A stretch of DNA of 64,000 nt, from the NCBI GenBank assembly GCA_028023455.1, contig JAQFVV010000013.1:7840411-7904410 (forward strand). The letters run 5' to 3'. The notes beneath the pieces were generated by a model. It searched no databases and had not been told where the DNA came from. It saw nothing but the letters and a program-made list of their open reading frames with translations. Each line of letters starts with the position of its first letter. The first letter of the stretch is position 1. This document shows positions 13,380-24,827 of the stretch, piece after piece. The position numbers and the translations under genes were made by a program. Origin of the DNA: Epiperipatus broadwayi (taxonomy: Eukaryota > Onychophora > Udeonychophora > Euonychophora > Peripatidae).

Positions 13380-14135
13380 AGGAGAAATGGGATAATCAAG
13401 TTTTTGTATGAGGGGTGCAAAAAACAAATTGAAAATGTTCGGTAGATTGCAGTGTATGGATAATAAAAGAATAGCCAAATATAGTATTTAATTGGGTTAC
13501 AAGTAAAGGGCAGGCAACAAGATGGGTGAGAAAGGTAATGCGATATGCAGAAGATTTGGATAAAGAATGTATGTCAGTATACTTGTACAAAAGGTGGGAT
13601 GATTGTGTTAGGAGGACTGTTGAGTGTTTTAGTGGTAAGGAATGGGATATAAGAATAGATGCATTAATAAAGAATAGGGAGTTTGAGAGATGGAGAACTA
13701 GTATGGAGAGTAAAACGAGTTTAAATATATGTAGAAAGTAAACGGAACATTGGGTGTGAGTTAATTTATGATAATAGTAAGGAAAGTAGTTTATTGTTTA
13801 AGGCTCGAATGGGATATTTAGCAACAAGGGAATATACATGTAAATGGAAAAATATGGGTGATTTAGTCTGCAAGTTGTGTAAGGAAGGCATAGAAAATAT
13901 TAGGCATCTGTTACTATAATGTAAATGCTTGGAAACAGAAAGGGTACAAATAATGAAGTTATGGAAGATTAAATATGAACAAAGTGATTATACAGAAAGT
14001 GAGTTATTGGTTTTTATGCTAGGTTTGGGAAAAGATAATGGGGATTTAGATATGAAGGTCATGGCATTGACAAAGATTATGTTGTGGAAATAGAATGGAG
14101 CAGACTATAGGAAAACTTAGGGTGGAAAATGGAAA
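13380..14135 (+). pseudogene. LINE C-terminal remnant with zinc-finger-like tail
   Basis: Plus-strand reading across at least three frameshifts gives KVMRYAEDLD, then CVRRTVECFSGKEWDIRIDA, then FERWRTSMESK, then a segment reading LATREYTCKWKNMGD and VCKLCKEGIENIRHL with a following cysteine. The CxxC...H...C arrangement resembles the zinc-finger-like module found after the RT domain of several LINE clades. The family differs from the RTE-like copies at 15-22 kb. Its RT core is missing, and its frameshifts make it inactive. Confidence 0.7.
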
Positions 14136-14719
14136 GAGAAGGTAAATTAAATGTTTATTTCTGCTGATTTTTTGAAAACTTATATTAAGGTGATATTTAA
14201 ATGTTTATTTAATAATTACTATTAAAACATCTTTGTTTGTTCATATAAACAGTTGGTTAATTCTTTATTTAATTTGAGATTTCTATTAGATTGAAGTCGT
14301 TTATGTACACAGTCAAAACATTTTGTGTACGATTATAAAAAAAAACAAATAATCAAAAACTTGTTTTTGTTAATTTATCATAATTCTTTTATGTTAAGAT
14401 AATATTTAAATGTTTATATGAATTATTACTATTAACACATTTTTCCTTTTTGTTTGAAGAAATAACAAGTTTTTAGTTTTAATATATTATAAAGGGAAAG
14501 CTAATTAATAATATAAAAGGATCAATAAGGACAATCAAAAGATAGATCATCTCTGATTAATAATATAAAATGGACAATAAGGACAATCGAAAGATAAGTC
14601 ATTTTTAGATGAATTGCATTCTAGATAAATAATTCTTTTATTAAATATGATTGGACTGGCCTTTGTCTTCATATTTTTCTGGAAAATACTATCATAAGCT
14701 ATAGAAAACTCTTAAGATG
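14136..14719. other. AT-rich stretch
   Basis: It contains further copies of the AT-rich unit seen at 12.9-13.3 kb and a direct repeat of about 40 bp (GCTAATTAATAATATAAAAGG and its variant 50 bp on, near 14500-14560). No gene seen. Confidence 0.4.
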
Positions 14720-14940
14720 ACATACCACCCAGTGCAAGTTTTAATAATCAATGGATGCAAGAAGGTTTGTGCATAAAATCCCTATCTAGTGTTTACTCAT
14801 TTAATACCTCCAGACTAGTTTCTAGCTTGTGGCTTTTATCAATGAGGAGCCTTGGATCTAAGAACACTGCACCTAGATCTCAGGATCTAATGCAACCCTC
14901 CATCTGCCATGTTTTACCTACTCAGTTAATTATAAAGCTA
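14720..14940. repeat. Single arm of foldback family
   Basis: This matches, in the same order, the arm at 32600-32800: TGCATAAAATCCCTATCTAG, then CTAGTTTCTAGCTTGTGGC, then a GGATCTAATGCAACCCTCCA end. No matching inverted partner directly follows; the nearest inverted sequence is in the copy at 15099-15417. Confidence 0.7.
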
Positions 14941-15098
14941 TGAATACAAGATGAAAACAATAATGTTTTTAATCCAACTCATTCACCTGTATAATTATAT
15001 AAATCTGAACCCAGTTTAGTCTATACATTTTGGTGGCTTTGGTTTTTTAAAAAGCACCATTATCATCATTTAATAGGCAATATTGATATTAGGCCACT

Positions 15099-15417
15099 AA
15101 AACATCACATGATCAACATTTCCTATGCTTACACAATCTGTTAAAATAGTAGCAAACTCTTCATACAGTAATGCTAACAACCTTAGTAATCAATGGATGC
15201 AAGAAGTTCCCTATCTAATGCCTCACTGATCAAATCCACAAGCTACAAACTAGTTTGGGGATATCGGATAAGTAGGCATTTGATAGGGATTTTTTATGCA
15301 CAAACCTTCTTGAATCTATTGATACTAAGGCTTGCACTGGGTGATATTACTGTATGGAGAGTTTGCTACTGTTTTAACAGCTTGTATGTGCATAATAATT
15401 AATGATCATGTGATGAA
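15099..15417. repeat. Foldback repeat, about 320 bp
   Basis: The left end AACATCACATGATCAACATT is matched by the reverse complement at the right end (ATGATCATGTGATG). The inner segments (about 15145-15225 and 15290-15390) are also reverse complements, e.g. CATACAGTAAT against ATTACTGTATGG. It belongs to the same family as 32551-33406. Non-coding. Confidence 0.75.
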
Positions 15418-15497
15418 AGTATCATCATGTAACCTGCTAAGAATGTTTGAAATGAAATAGAAAACTATTAATTTATCAATATCATATATTTTCAAGC

Positions 15498-15983
15498 ATT
15501 AATGATTCACTGCAAGATGAAGGTCTCTCCAAGTTCAATTCATCTTATTCAATCTCTAGCCTTTTTTCTCCACATTACCCTAGCACACTTACTCATTTTA
15601 TCCATCTATCTCACATGTGGTCTTTTTCTAGGTCTTATACAATTTCTTGGAATCCAGTTTAATATTTAAATTTCCCATCTATTACCATCCCTTCTAGCAA
15701 CATATCCAGCCCAATTCCACTTCATTCTTTTAATTCTTTCAATGATGTCAATAACACCTATTTGTTTTCTTACTTCTTTGGGTGTTCTGAAATCTCTGTA
15801 ATACTCTTTTGCTAAGTGTCCAAGTTTCGGATCTTTAAGTAAGAACTGGTGACACATATTTATTATAAACCTTTTTCAAACACATACGTATATTTACTTT
15901 TAATATTAAATTATTTCTACCAAAAGTACTCCAACTAAGTGCAATTCTATGATTAATTTCATTCATTATGTTTACATCTATAG
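15498..15983 (-). pseudogene. RTE-like LINE copy 1, 3' segment
   Basis: Minus-strand coding for the C-terminal part of the LINE RT: IIERIKRMKWNWAGYVARRD at about 15680-15740, followed by a diverged tail. The LINE 3' end is near 15498-15505, by comparison with copy 2, whose end is near 20885. Upstream it continues without a gap, in copy-2 alignment, across the LTR-like insertion at 15984-19473, so this is the 3' part of the copy that resumes at 19474. Multiple stops and frameshifts make it inactive. Confidence 0.8.
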
Positions 15984-18900
15984 TGTAACAGGATGGGGTG
16001 GGTGAGAAGGCTGGTGGAAAGTGGGGTGATGGATGGGTTTTTTTTTTAAAAAAAGTAAAGAAAAAAGACTAAAACTGGGTGATGGCAAAAATCATCATCA
16101 CTCTCAGTCAACAATATTTCAAATAAAATGATTTAATATAAATAGTTTACAAAGTGTAACTATAAGTAAATATATTTAATAATAAAATGAGATTAGAGAA
16201 TCTCTGAGAACATTGAGAGATCAGAAGTTAACCCAGAAGAGCAACCATAATAATTAATCATCTACCAGCATTATAAAGTAAATATCAGTATAAATAAATA
16301 TTTGAGAGACATAACCATCCATCATCATCATTGATGGTAATAAACAAATCAATGCAATAAATCAACAGTCAATCTTGTGACTGGATTGAAAATGGGTCTT
16401 CTTAGACCAGGCTAACTATTGAGCCCCCGCCAGCTTGGGCAATTATTTAAAAATAACATAGATGCACCAGTTTAGTGCCCACCCATTAAAAATACACAAT
16501 AATCAGAAATCAAAACAATAATGCTGGGACATTTAAAACATGCTGATCATCATCAATGCTCAGGCCACTTGTACTGGCCAACTATAAACTTAAATTTTTA
16601 ATAAGACTAAAGTAAAATAAAAAATAATAGTGCATGGGCTTTAAAGAGTATCCTCTTTTGCGCCCCAGGATGATGATTGATCATCTCTGGATGCCCCCAA
16701 GCACTAAGTACACATCCCCATTTATCTGTGTCCAAAATCTAACTCAGAGAGCACAAGATCTATTACTGTATATGACCAAGAGATGATGGAATACAATTTT
16801 AACAATTGAATACAAGTTTATTAATAACAAAAAAAAAAGATATTTAAGGTCTTATAAGGGTTCTGATTTTGAAAAGTATCCAATAATAAAAGTCATTACA
16901 CTGTAATTTACAATATTACTACAAAATTCAAGTTATTACATCAATTTACATAATTACTATTCAACATTTGAATCATTACATTGATTTACATATACGTGCG
17001 CACAGACTCGCAATTTATAATATACAATAAATACTAACAAAAAAAATGATTAAATTGTACATATATCTTATAATTGACAAGCATTGGTATCTGCAATACA
17101 ATTGACAGATATACGCATACATACATGCGTGAGATTTCTAAACATATTTAATTTTTACATAAAAATAATACATGATTAAGCTTTTAAATTATGTTTTAAA
17201 TAATACTTATGCTAGGTTTACTACAACACGTATATAGAATCGCACAGATTATTAGCAAATTTAATTTTGTCAAACAATAAATAACAATACTTTTATAATT
17301 AATAATTTCATAAAATTTACATACTTGTTATGACAATAAAAGTTATTTTCACAATTATTCGTTGTTCAAAATGTATAAATTGCTTTTCTTATTTTATAGT
17401 AAGTTCCACTCTTTATCGATTAGTTGCTTAAAAGAAATAAATACTATCAATTTTTTTTCTTTTAAAACAAAGTTATTTGCTTGTTTGCTTTACTTTTAAA
17501 ATGTCTCTTTTTCTCTTTTTAATAAACAAAAGATAATATCGTTTTATAGAATCCAAGAAATATATAAATTTAAAAATGTCTTTCTGCTTGATTAGTTAAT
17601 GCTGATGAAGTAGGCAAGGTGATATAGTAAAAGTGAGTATGTGAACTGCAGCTCCTCATGCCATGATAAGCAGAGAGCCAAGCTGGACTATCAGTACACA
17701 AAGCTCCATGACGTCACAAGAAAATACCTCATTTTTAAGCACTGCCCCTTCTAAGTACCTAGACAGATCATCCTCAAAAAGTAGTATCCAGAAAAAAAAA
17801 TAAAAGGCATTGCACCAACCCTGCTCATCTCTGTGAGACTTAGGGGTATAGATGAGGTCTACTCATGAGACCAAGGCCTATTCATGAGGCCTACTTACAC
17901 ACTGCTGGACTACTCTGGGAGCTCAATATCTAGGTCTAGACAGTGCCGAGCATATACTTCGGAGCATCATGAATACTCTGCATCCAAACATCCCCGCTCA
18001 ACTATACACTCACCATAAACATAAAAGTACAAATTCACACATCACTTTCAAAATGTAATTTTACATATTTGTGTGTGTGTGTGCACACACTGATGTATAC
18101 ATCATATTTTAACTTAACAGCAATAATATATTTTCATTATTAAATTCTTCAGAAAATATGCACAAATTTCATACATATACGCGGGTGTATAAACAAAATA
18201 TAGATATACTGTAATTTAACATTAGTTTCAATTTATAAGTTGTTGTTTTTTTTCCTTAAAAAAAAAGTATAGTCAATTTTTGACAGGTATTTGTTGATTA
18301 ATTATCAACGTTTTTAAATTAAATTATTGAATAATCGATTCTTTACTTTTTTTTTTTTTTAATATAAATTTTTCAAAATAATGTTCAAGAGGATTCAAAA
18401 ATGTCTATTTTGCCTTTAAAACGAGATGGTCAATGAATTATTCTTGACTCTTAATTATAATTCAAGCAGAATTACTTTATATTTTTTTAAAATACAGAGA
18501 TTTTTAATGACTTAAAATAAGATTGTTCTATATATGTCTCTTTTTATATGACTTATTTTAAAATAACTCACCAGCTATATATACATTTTCTGCATATATC
18601 TGACGCAGCATATGCGTAATTAACTATTCAGCAAGCTGGAAGATTTTTTTCTTGGTCAGTTTGGTTTTAGTGATTGTCATCATCAGGTAAAAGTATAATC
18701 CATGCATAATGTTGGTCCATAGTTGATCTCCTGTCTGTGTAGAACTGTTCCAGGCAAGCAGCTATTCTTTCCATGTTTAAGGCTATGAATTACAGCACAA
18801 AGAAGTGGGTCATTTTCTCCATGTGAATTCAAACTCCTGCTAAGGAAAACAGTCTATTATCTTGCCTTCAACTACATCAGTTTATGGTAGCTATTCTGCA

Positions 18901-19473
18901 AATTCTCTGGTCAGCTAAAACCAACTGCTGCACTTTATCAAGTTGCAGTAAAATATTGAAACCAATTTTCAGCTGACCGTTCTTACAAAAATTATTATCC
19001 AGATTGCTCTTTTCAAAAATCACTATCCTGACTGACTGATATTTTTTATCAGCCCTTTTTATAAAATCATCTGAGGTGTTATAACAACACCTTGATTAAA
19101 AACATAATTTTATTTTTATCTCTCTAATCCCTTGGAATCTATATACCTGTTTTTACTTAGGGGATTTCTAATAGATAAAAATTTTGTTTAATTAATTAAA
19201 AAAATTGCAAAAATAAGTATGGTGTTTTCACATTTCAAAATCATAATAATCATAATAATACAATATTTATATTTATTCAGACCTTTTAAAAGTTTAATTT
19301 ATAAAACAATATTTTAAATCAGAGTTATTATTTATTTATTTCTATTTCAATAAATGTAGAAAATATCTACTATACTTTTTGTCTGTGTTTATTTCTACTT
19401 TTCCTTTATATATATATATATATGCACACACACTATATTATTATGGATGTACCATATAACCCAACCGGTTACA
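15984..19473 (-). mobile_element. LTR-type insertion of 3490 bp in a LINE
   Basis: It starts TGTAACAGGATGGGG and ends CCAACCGGTTACA, flanked by a perfect 4-bp duplication ATAG (15980-15983, 19474-19477). The LINE sequence on either side rejoins exactly when it is removed. There is no coding capacity, and I see no second LTR copy inside, so a large solo LTR is the likeliest reading. Orientation is inferred: on the minus strand it begins TGTAACCGGTTGGGTTATA, a near-palindromic start like the LTRs at 7772-9649 and 48821-55298. The interior is AT-rich with patches of higher GC near 16390-16740 and 17680-17990. Confidence 0.75.
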
Positions 19474-20884
19474 ATAGTAATAATCTAAGATATTTGTAGT
19501 GGTTATCTTCTTCTAACTCATCATTATCAATCTTTTATTTATTTATATTTTGAGAAAAACCATTAAACATTATTCTAGTTTTTTTTAATATTTATCTTTA
19601 ATTCTACTTTCTTATTTTAGTCTGATAACTCTTGCAATTTCCTAAAGCTCTAAAGTATTACTTACAAAAACAAGTACATCATCTGAAAAATCTAGTTGAC
19701 TTAAATAATCCCCATTATTTTTATTTCCTTGTCTTCATATTTAAATACACAAAATACCTTTTATAAAACTGTTGTAAAAAGTTTTAGATATGGAGTCAAC
19801 CTGTTATACACCCTTTTCAATATTTTTAGTATCATTATGTAATCTAATTGTGGCTGTTGCATTTTTACAAATATTCTCCAGAATATGACAGTAGCCTGGA
19901 TTTATACTTTGATGATTCAAAGCTTTAATCACTGAATAAATCCTTATAGAATCAAATGTCTTTTCATAATCTAAAAATTTGAAGCATAATGGCAACTCAT
20001 ATTTATTGGTCCTTTCTATTATTTCTCTCAATATTTGGGTATGGTGCACTGCATTAAAACCTCTTTTAAATCCAGCTTGTTTTTTTGTTTGGTTAAAATT
20101 CAAAGTTTACTGTAGACAGGTTGTAATTATTTTGGTAAAAATCTTGTATAGAACTGATAAAAGACTGATAGGTCTGTAATTTTCAATATCTTCTTTATCA
20201 ACTTTTTAAAATATTAAAATTAATACTGCATTCTTCCAACCATCAGAAATATCTTTATTATTTAGACCTTTGGTATATAATATTGCCAAATTTTTTTCTA
20301 TTCCTTCATCTGTTTCTTTTAAGATATCGATTATAATTTCATGATTACCTGGAGCTTTTCCCTTCTTCATAAATTTAATTGCATGTTCCACTATACCGTA
20401 ATTGTAGGAAATACTTTTTCTTGTTCTTTATTGCTATATAATTCTATATAGAACTCTTCTATACATTTCATGAATTCCTCTCTTTTTTTAGTAATAGTTC
20501 CATCTTTTTTTCTTATTGCAGAAATGTTTCTTCCTAATACCAGGGATGTTGTTTTACTATTCTCGAGACTTTTATTCTCTTCTACAGCTTTCCTTGGTAG
20601 TTCACAATTATACTTTCTTATGTCATTGTCAACCCTTTTTCACACCGTTTTACAAAATTTGAGATAGTCAATCTTTCTCAATGCATTATTTTTATATAGT
20701 TTTATATTCCTTCTTTTCTTCATAAATTCTCTCATCTCAGTAGAAACCTTACTGGTCCAATTGCTGCTTTTTTCTATCAGCAATTTTTGTCACAGTTTCT
20801 AAAAATGTATTGGTCATCTTTCAACTAATTTCATTCATATCTGAATCACATTCAAATATTGGAAAATGATTTGCAAGTTCTAAG
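19474..20884 (-). pseudogene. RTE-like LINE copy 1, reverse transcriptase segment
   Basis: On the minus strand the RT domain is read in order. The linker near 20470-20830 includes KREEFMKCIEEFY. RT block 1 is AIKFMKKGKAPG (about 20340-20385), the middle palm is KQAGFKRGFNAVHH (about 20040-20085), LPLCFKFLDYEKTFDS follows, and the catalytic box is decayed to LDFSDDVLVF (about 19650-19710), where the family has F/YADD. The C-terminal part continues at 15983 and below. Several frameshifts and stops show it is dead. The endonuclease end is missing; the copy stops where copy 2 begins. Confidence 0.85.
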
Positions 20885-21600
20885 TTATTCATCATCATCA
20901 ACCATTGCAGGATGAAGGTCACTCCAAGTTCAATCTATCTTCTCTGATCTTTAGCTTATCTATTCCACATCACCCTGCATACTTTCTTATTTCATCTATC
21001 TATCTATCTCACATGTGGTCTTTTTCTGGGTCTTTTTAAATCTCTTGGAATCCAGTTTAAGATTTCAATTGTCCATCTATTATCATCTCTTCTAGAAATG
21101 TGTCCAGCCCAACTCCGCTTCAGTCTTTTAATTTTTTCAATGAAGTCAGTAACACCTGTTTGTTCTCTTACCCATATGTTGCATTTTTGATCTCTTTTTG
21201 TTACTCCTAACATGCATCTCTCCATACTTCTTTGAATGGTCTGAAGTCTCTGTATTGCTCTTCTATTAAGTGTCCAAGTCTCAGATCCATAAGTAAGAAC
21301 TGGTAAAACACATTTATTAAAAACCTTCCTTTTCAAACACATAGGCATATTTCCTTTTAGTATCAAGTTATTTCTACCAAAAGCACTCTAACCAAGTTTA
21401 ATTCTATGATTAATTTCATCCATTATGTTTCCATATGTATTAATAATCTAACCAAGGTATTTGTAGCTGTTAACATACTTCTAACCATAATCAATCTTTA
21501 TTTTCATATTTTGAGAAAATCCATTAAACATTAGTCTTTTTAACATTTATTTTTAGTCCTACTTTCATCTGATAACTCCTGCAACATTTCCTGCAACCAT
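20885..21600 (-). pseudogene. RTE-like LINE copy 2, C-terminal and 3' end
   Basis: The open part (21004-21366) encodes the region after the RT palm: LPVLTYGSETWTLNRRAIQR, then a basic helix, then FIEKIKRLKRSWAGHISRRD. Upstream to 21600 the same polyprotein continues with stops (VGLKINVKKT-like segment). The 3' end near 20885 carries a short GAT/ATG repeat (TTGATGATGATGAAT on the minus strand). Short 3' repeats are usual for RTE-type LINEs. It is about 80 percent similar to copy 1 by eye and defective. Confidence 0.85.
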
Positions 21601-21890
21601 TTGATTATGACTTTTTATTTAGGTACTTACAACTCCAGATCATTTTCAAGTAAAGAAAGGTTGCAAGAATTAGAAGAACTGTCTTATATTAAATGGGACA
21701 TTATTGGACTTTGTGAAGTTACAAGAAAAGGTGAAGAGACAATTGATTTAAAAAGTGGACACATACTCTATTATAAAGACACAAATATTGGAAATACAAG
21801 TGGATTAGGATTCATTATAAATAAAAAAAGTGGAAAAAACAACATTGTGGAGATTGGTGGTGTATGGGATGGTCTATTCTCCTCCTGAGG
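21601..21890 (+). pseudogene. LINE apurinic-type endonuclease fragment, inverted
   Basis: The plus strand encodes the start of the LINE endonuclease domain: LGTYNSRSFSSKERLQELEE, then IKWDIIGLCEVTRKGEETID with the catalytic-type E of the CEV motif, then LKSGHILYYKD. The domain is cut off after about 95 residues. It lies on the strand opposite to copy 2 and joins it directly, the arrangement expected when the 5' part of one LINE cDNA is inverted during insertion (twin priming). It cannot function alone. Confidence 0.85.
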
Positions 21891-23789
21891 TTATCTAACT
21901 ATGGTCATCCACTTGGTCTCCCTGGTAGGCATTACACATGATAAGGCAAGTCAGTTATTTGATGATTTATCTAAGTTTTAGGAAGTGGTCCCATGGTGAT
22001 TAATGATTGAGTAGGATGGCATTCACACTTGCATAACTTCCCTAACTTCACCTCTTCTTGATCCTCCTAATGCCACAGAGTTCAAACTCAGGCAGAATGT
22101 ACATGTACTCTATTTCAAGATATGGCTATGCCATATCTGATATGTACATTGGATATGTATATAGTGTGATTAGTTGGAAAATAGAAAAATCAAACAACAG
22201 ACAACTAATTTAATATTTAAAAAATTAATTTTCATGATAGTTTCCATTCATGATTGTTGGACTACAAAAACAACAAATTTTGATTAATTTAATAATTGTG
22301 TAGGCATAATCATCTTTCATTTGTGTTCATTAACTATTTACTAATCCATACCTTTGATCCTTATGAAAGGTGGTCATTCATCATTCTAATTTAATAATTT
22401 CAATTTTACATTGAATACAGTATTAAAAAAAGAAACCTATATTTTAACAATTAACTCTGCTAACTAAAATTTCTAATATCAGTTGCTTATTAATTTCTGA
22501 TCTGTCTATCTCTATTTGACAATTTGTTGAAGGTTGCTCTTATATTCTGAACCCCCCCCTCCTATTCCGAGGTCATATAAATCTATGATAGGGACAGACC
22601 AATCATCCAAGGGTTTAGTCATTCATTCCAAATAACAAATAATAATTAAATTAATTGAACACAAACATTGAACCTAAAAAAATATTGTAACTATCAAAGT
22701 ATGAGTATTTAATATTGATTATGATTAAAGACTCACTTTTCAAGTCAGTTGAATGATGTACCAATTGGCAAGCAAGTCGGGAGTCTGCCCCTAAATTTTA
22801 TTATTAAATTAAAAATAAAAAATAGACTTGATGGCTTTCCTTCACTTAGAATAATTGGAGGTTGAATGGATTGACCCTCTGTTTCAAAAGAAAAAAACCA
22901 ATTTGACAAGCAAAATAAGAATAATAAAAAAATATGAAAATATAATTTGAGATGTTAACCCAGCATAGTCTAGTGATAGTTCAAAATCTTGTAATCCAGA
23001 TTGAGAGATGTCTGAGTATCTTTGCTCTTAAGAAAGTTTCTTCTCATGAACTGAATGGTAGTCCATCAGATAATCTTTGGTTGCCATCTGGGTCTTCATG
23101 TTGGTGACTCAGATTCTTTTTTAAACTATCTTTCCTGTACAGAGATTGTTTCTTTGCTTGATTATAGTGCATTGCATTTCTTTTACTATCGTGGTCATCA
23201 TGATGTTAATTTAAAATGATAATCATATCTGAAATCATGTTTGCATGATGAGCAGCTCCATCCCCATGATGTTTTATCACTTCTTAGCCTAGCATGATTT
23301 ATTCTTTTCTAGCATATAACTTGGTTAAAAATATAAGCTTTATAGAATCAATGTGTGTTCTTTAATCAATTTCATTAATGGTTTAAGAACTTCAATATTA
23401 AGGATAGTTAATATGACAAATGAAATTATTTTAAGAATTTATCTTTTCTTGATAATGTAATTTATTTGTCTTTCTTTTTTTTCCATCTTGTCTTATGTTT
23501 GATTTTTTGATGAGCGAGTTTCAAGTTTGTGCTTTGCTGTCATTGTTAACGTCACTTTGATCCTTTTATAATTTTATGCTGGATTCATAATAATAAAACA
23601 ATTTAATATTAATGATTTCTTTCTTTTGTTTTTTGAGATTTTTGCTTGCTTGCTTTTAAGGGTAATTTTAACTGACAATTTTGTACAAACATATTAACAT
23701 CTAAACAATAATATGCTTTTGATTGTGCTGGTAGATTCAGTCTTTATGATCGATGGTGAGAAGTGATTTTTGTGTATAAAATAGTATTT
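21891..23789. other. Stretch without recognised genes
   Basis: The part next to the LINE (21.9-22.15 kb) is less AT-rich and includes a sequence beginning GGTCATCCACTTGGTCTCCC that I do not recognise. The rest is AT-rich with a C run at about 22551-22558. No ORF with domain character. Confidence 0.4.
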
Positions 23790-24042
23790 GGGTTAAACTA
23801 TGTGTTATTTTTGCTTACTTCCCAATGTTTTGATGAAATAGCATCTGACATTGTCAAGGTTAACTTTTCAAAGAAAAACCATTAGATCTCAAATAATAAT
23901 GAGATCTCATTCTTTACCTCACACTCAATCTCATTACTATTTGAGATCTAATGTTTTTTCTTTGAAAAGTAAACCTTGACAATGGTTGGATGCTATTTTG
24001 TTGAAATGTTGGGAAGTAAGCAAAAACAACACATGGTTTAAA
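23790..24042. repeat. Foldback element, about 250 bp
   Basis: Arms of about 115 bp (23790-23906 and 23927-24042) are reverse complements with few mismatches; landmarks are TTTGCTTACTTCCCAA, TTGTCAAGGTT and CATTAGATCTCAAATA. The loop is about 20 bp. It is a MITE-like hairpin with no coding sequence, of a family different from the other foldbacks. Confidence 0.85.
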
Positions 24043-24547
24043 ATCTTGAGTTCATGTCCCTTGCCATATATATACATGTAAGTAAATCTTTAATGAGCAT
24101 TATGGTGTGGTGATCAGTTTGCTAATTTCTCACATTCACAACCTAAGGATCAAATATTAAATGAGAAAGTGTTTTTCAGTTAGTTGAAGAATTCTCTAAT
24201 GAGGTCAGAATTTTCTTCAGAAATGTAACCTGTAGCTCATCAGGCTGAACACTGATTTGTTATTAATAAATTTATTCTTAAATGAATATAGAATAAATGT
24301 TGAATTACAAAGGACATTTGTTATTAAGAAAGACACTTAGTTTCAAAACTTTAAATATCATAAAGATGTACCTACAGACAACCAATCAATCTAGAACTAG
24401 AAACAATTTTAAATATTTTTTGTACATTTTTCAATGTTGTTAAATTAATTACATAGCAGGGTAAAAAATTAAAAGACAAGAATAAAAAACTTATTAAAAT
24501 AAAAATGAAAAAATAATTAATTGAAAGAAATACAAGTACCATCCTAC
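24043..24547. other. AT-rich stretch, possible decayed tRNA-like repeat
   Basis: Near 24098-24170, GGTGTGGTGATCAGTTTGC followed by AAGGATCAAAT weakly resembles a tRNA-Val-type A and B box arrangement. It is too diverged to assign. Nothing else is recognised. Confidence 0.25.
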
Positions 24548-24681
24548 CTGACTTCTTTTTACACTTTGTAGTTTGTCTTCAGTGGAGTTTTTTAAATCTT
24601 GAAAGTCTGGATCGAATGACCTTGAAGTCCAACCTAAATCCCAACACTCTTTAGATGACAGGGTATATTGTATAACAAACT
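24548..24681 (-). CDS. Candidate host exon, unknown protein
   Basis: Minus-strand open segment with protein-like composition, read as EEFVIQYTLSSKECWDLGWT followed by SRSFDPDFQDLKNSTEDKLQ. It ends at an excellent donor (AGTCAG then GTAGGATG). The proposed acceptor (AACCGAAG) is weak in pyrimidines, but it joins in frame to the exon at 24793-24827 across a 111-bp intron, giving KKKKDPE then EF. It does not match any transposon protein I know. The function is unknown: the sequence is rich in charged residues and has no signal or membrane segment. Other acceptors are possible, so the upstream boundary is uncertain. Confidence 0.45.
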
Positions 24682-24792
24682 CTTCGGTTATTGATAATTT
24701 TTGAAAAAATATATATACACAAAATAAATGCATATGTAAAATTTAACATAATATTTGGGTAATAATAATAAATATACTGATGGTTATCTTAC

Positions 24793-24827
24793 CTTCTGGA
24801 TCCTTTTTCTTTTTTCTTTGCTTTGAT
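24793..24827 (-). CDS. Candidate host micro-exon, lysine-rich
   Basis: A 35-bp minus-strand segment bounded by a classic acceptor (TTTTATTCTAG) and a classic donor (GTAAGATA). In the frame that joins the next exon it encodes SKQRKKKKDPE, a basic linker. Consensus signals on both sides and the in-frame join make it more than chance, but it is too short for a homology call. Upstream exons at higher coordinates were not identified. Confidence 0.45.

Noticed and set aside
24098-24170. tRNA-Val-like segment
   Set aside because: A and B box resemblance is weak and there is no foldable cloverleaf.
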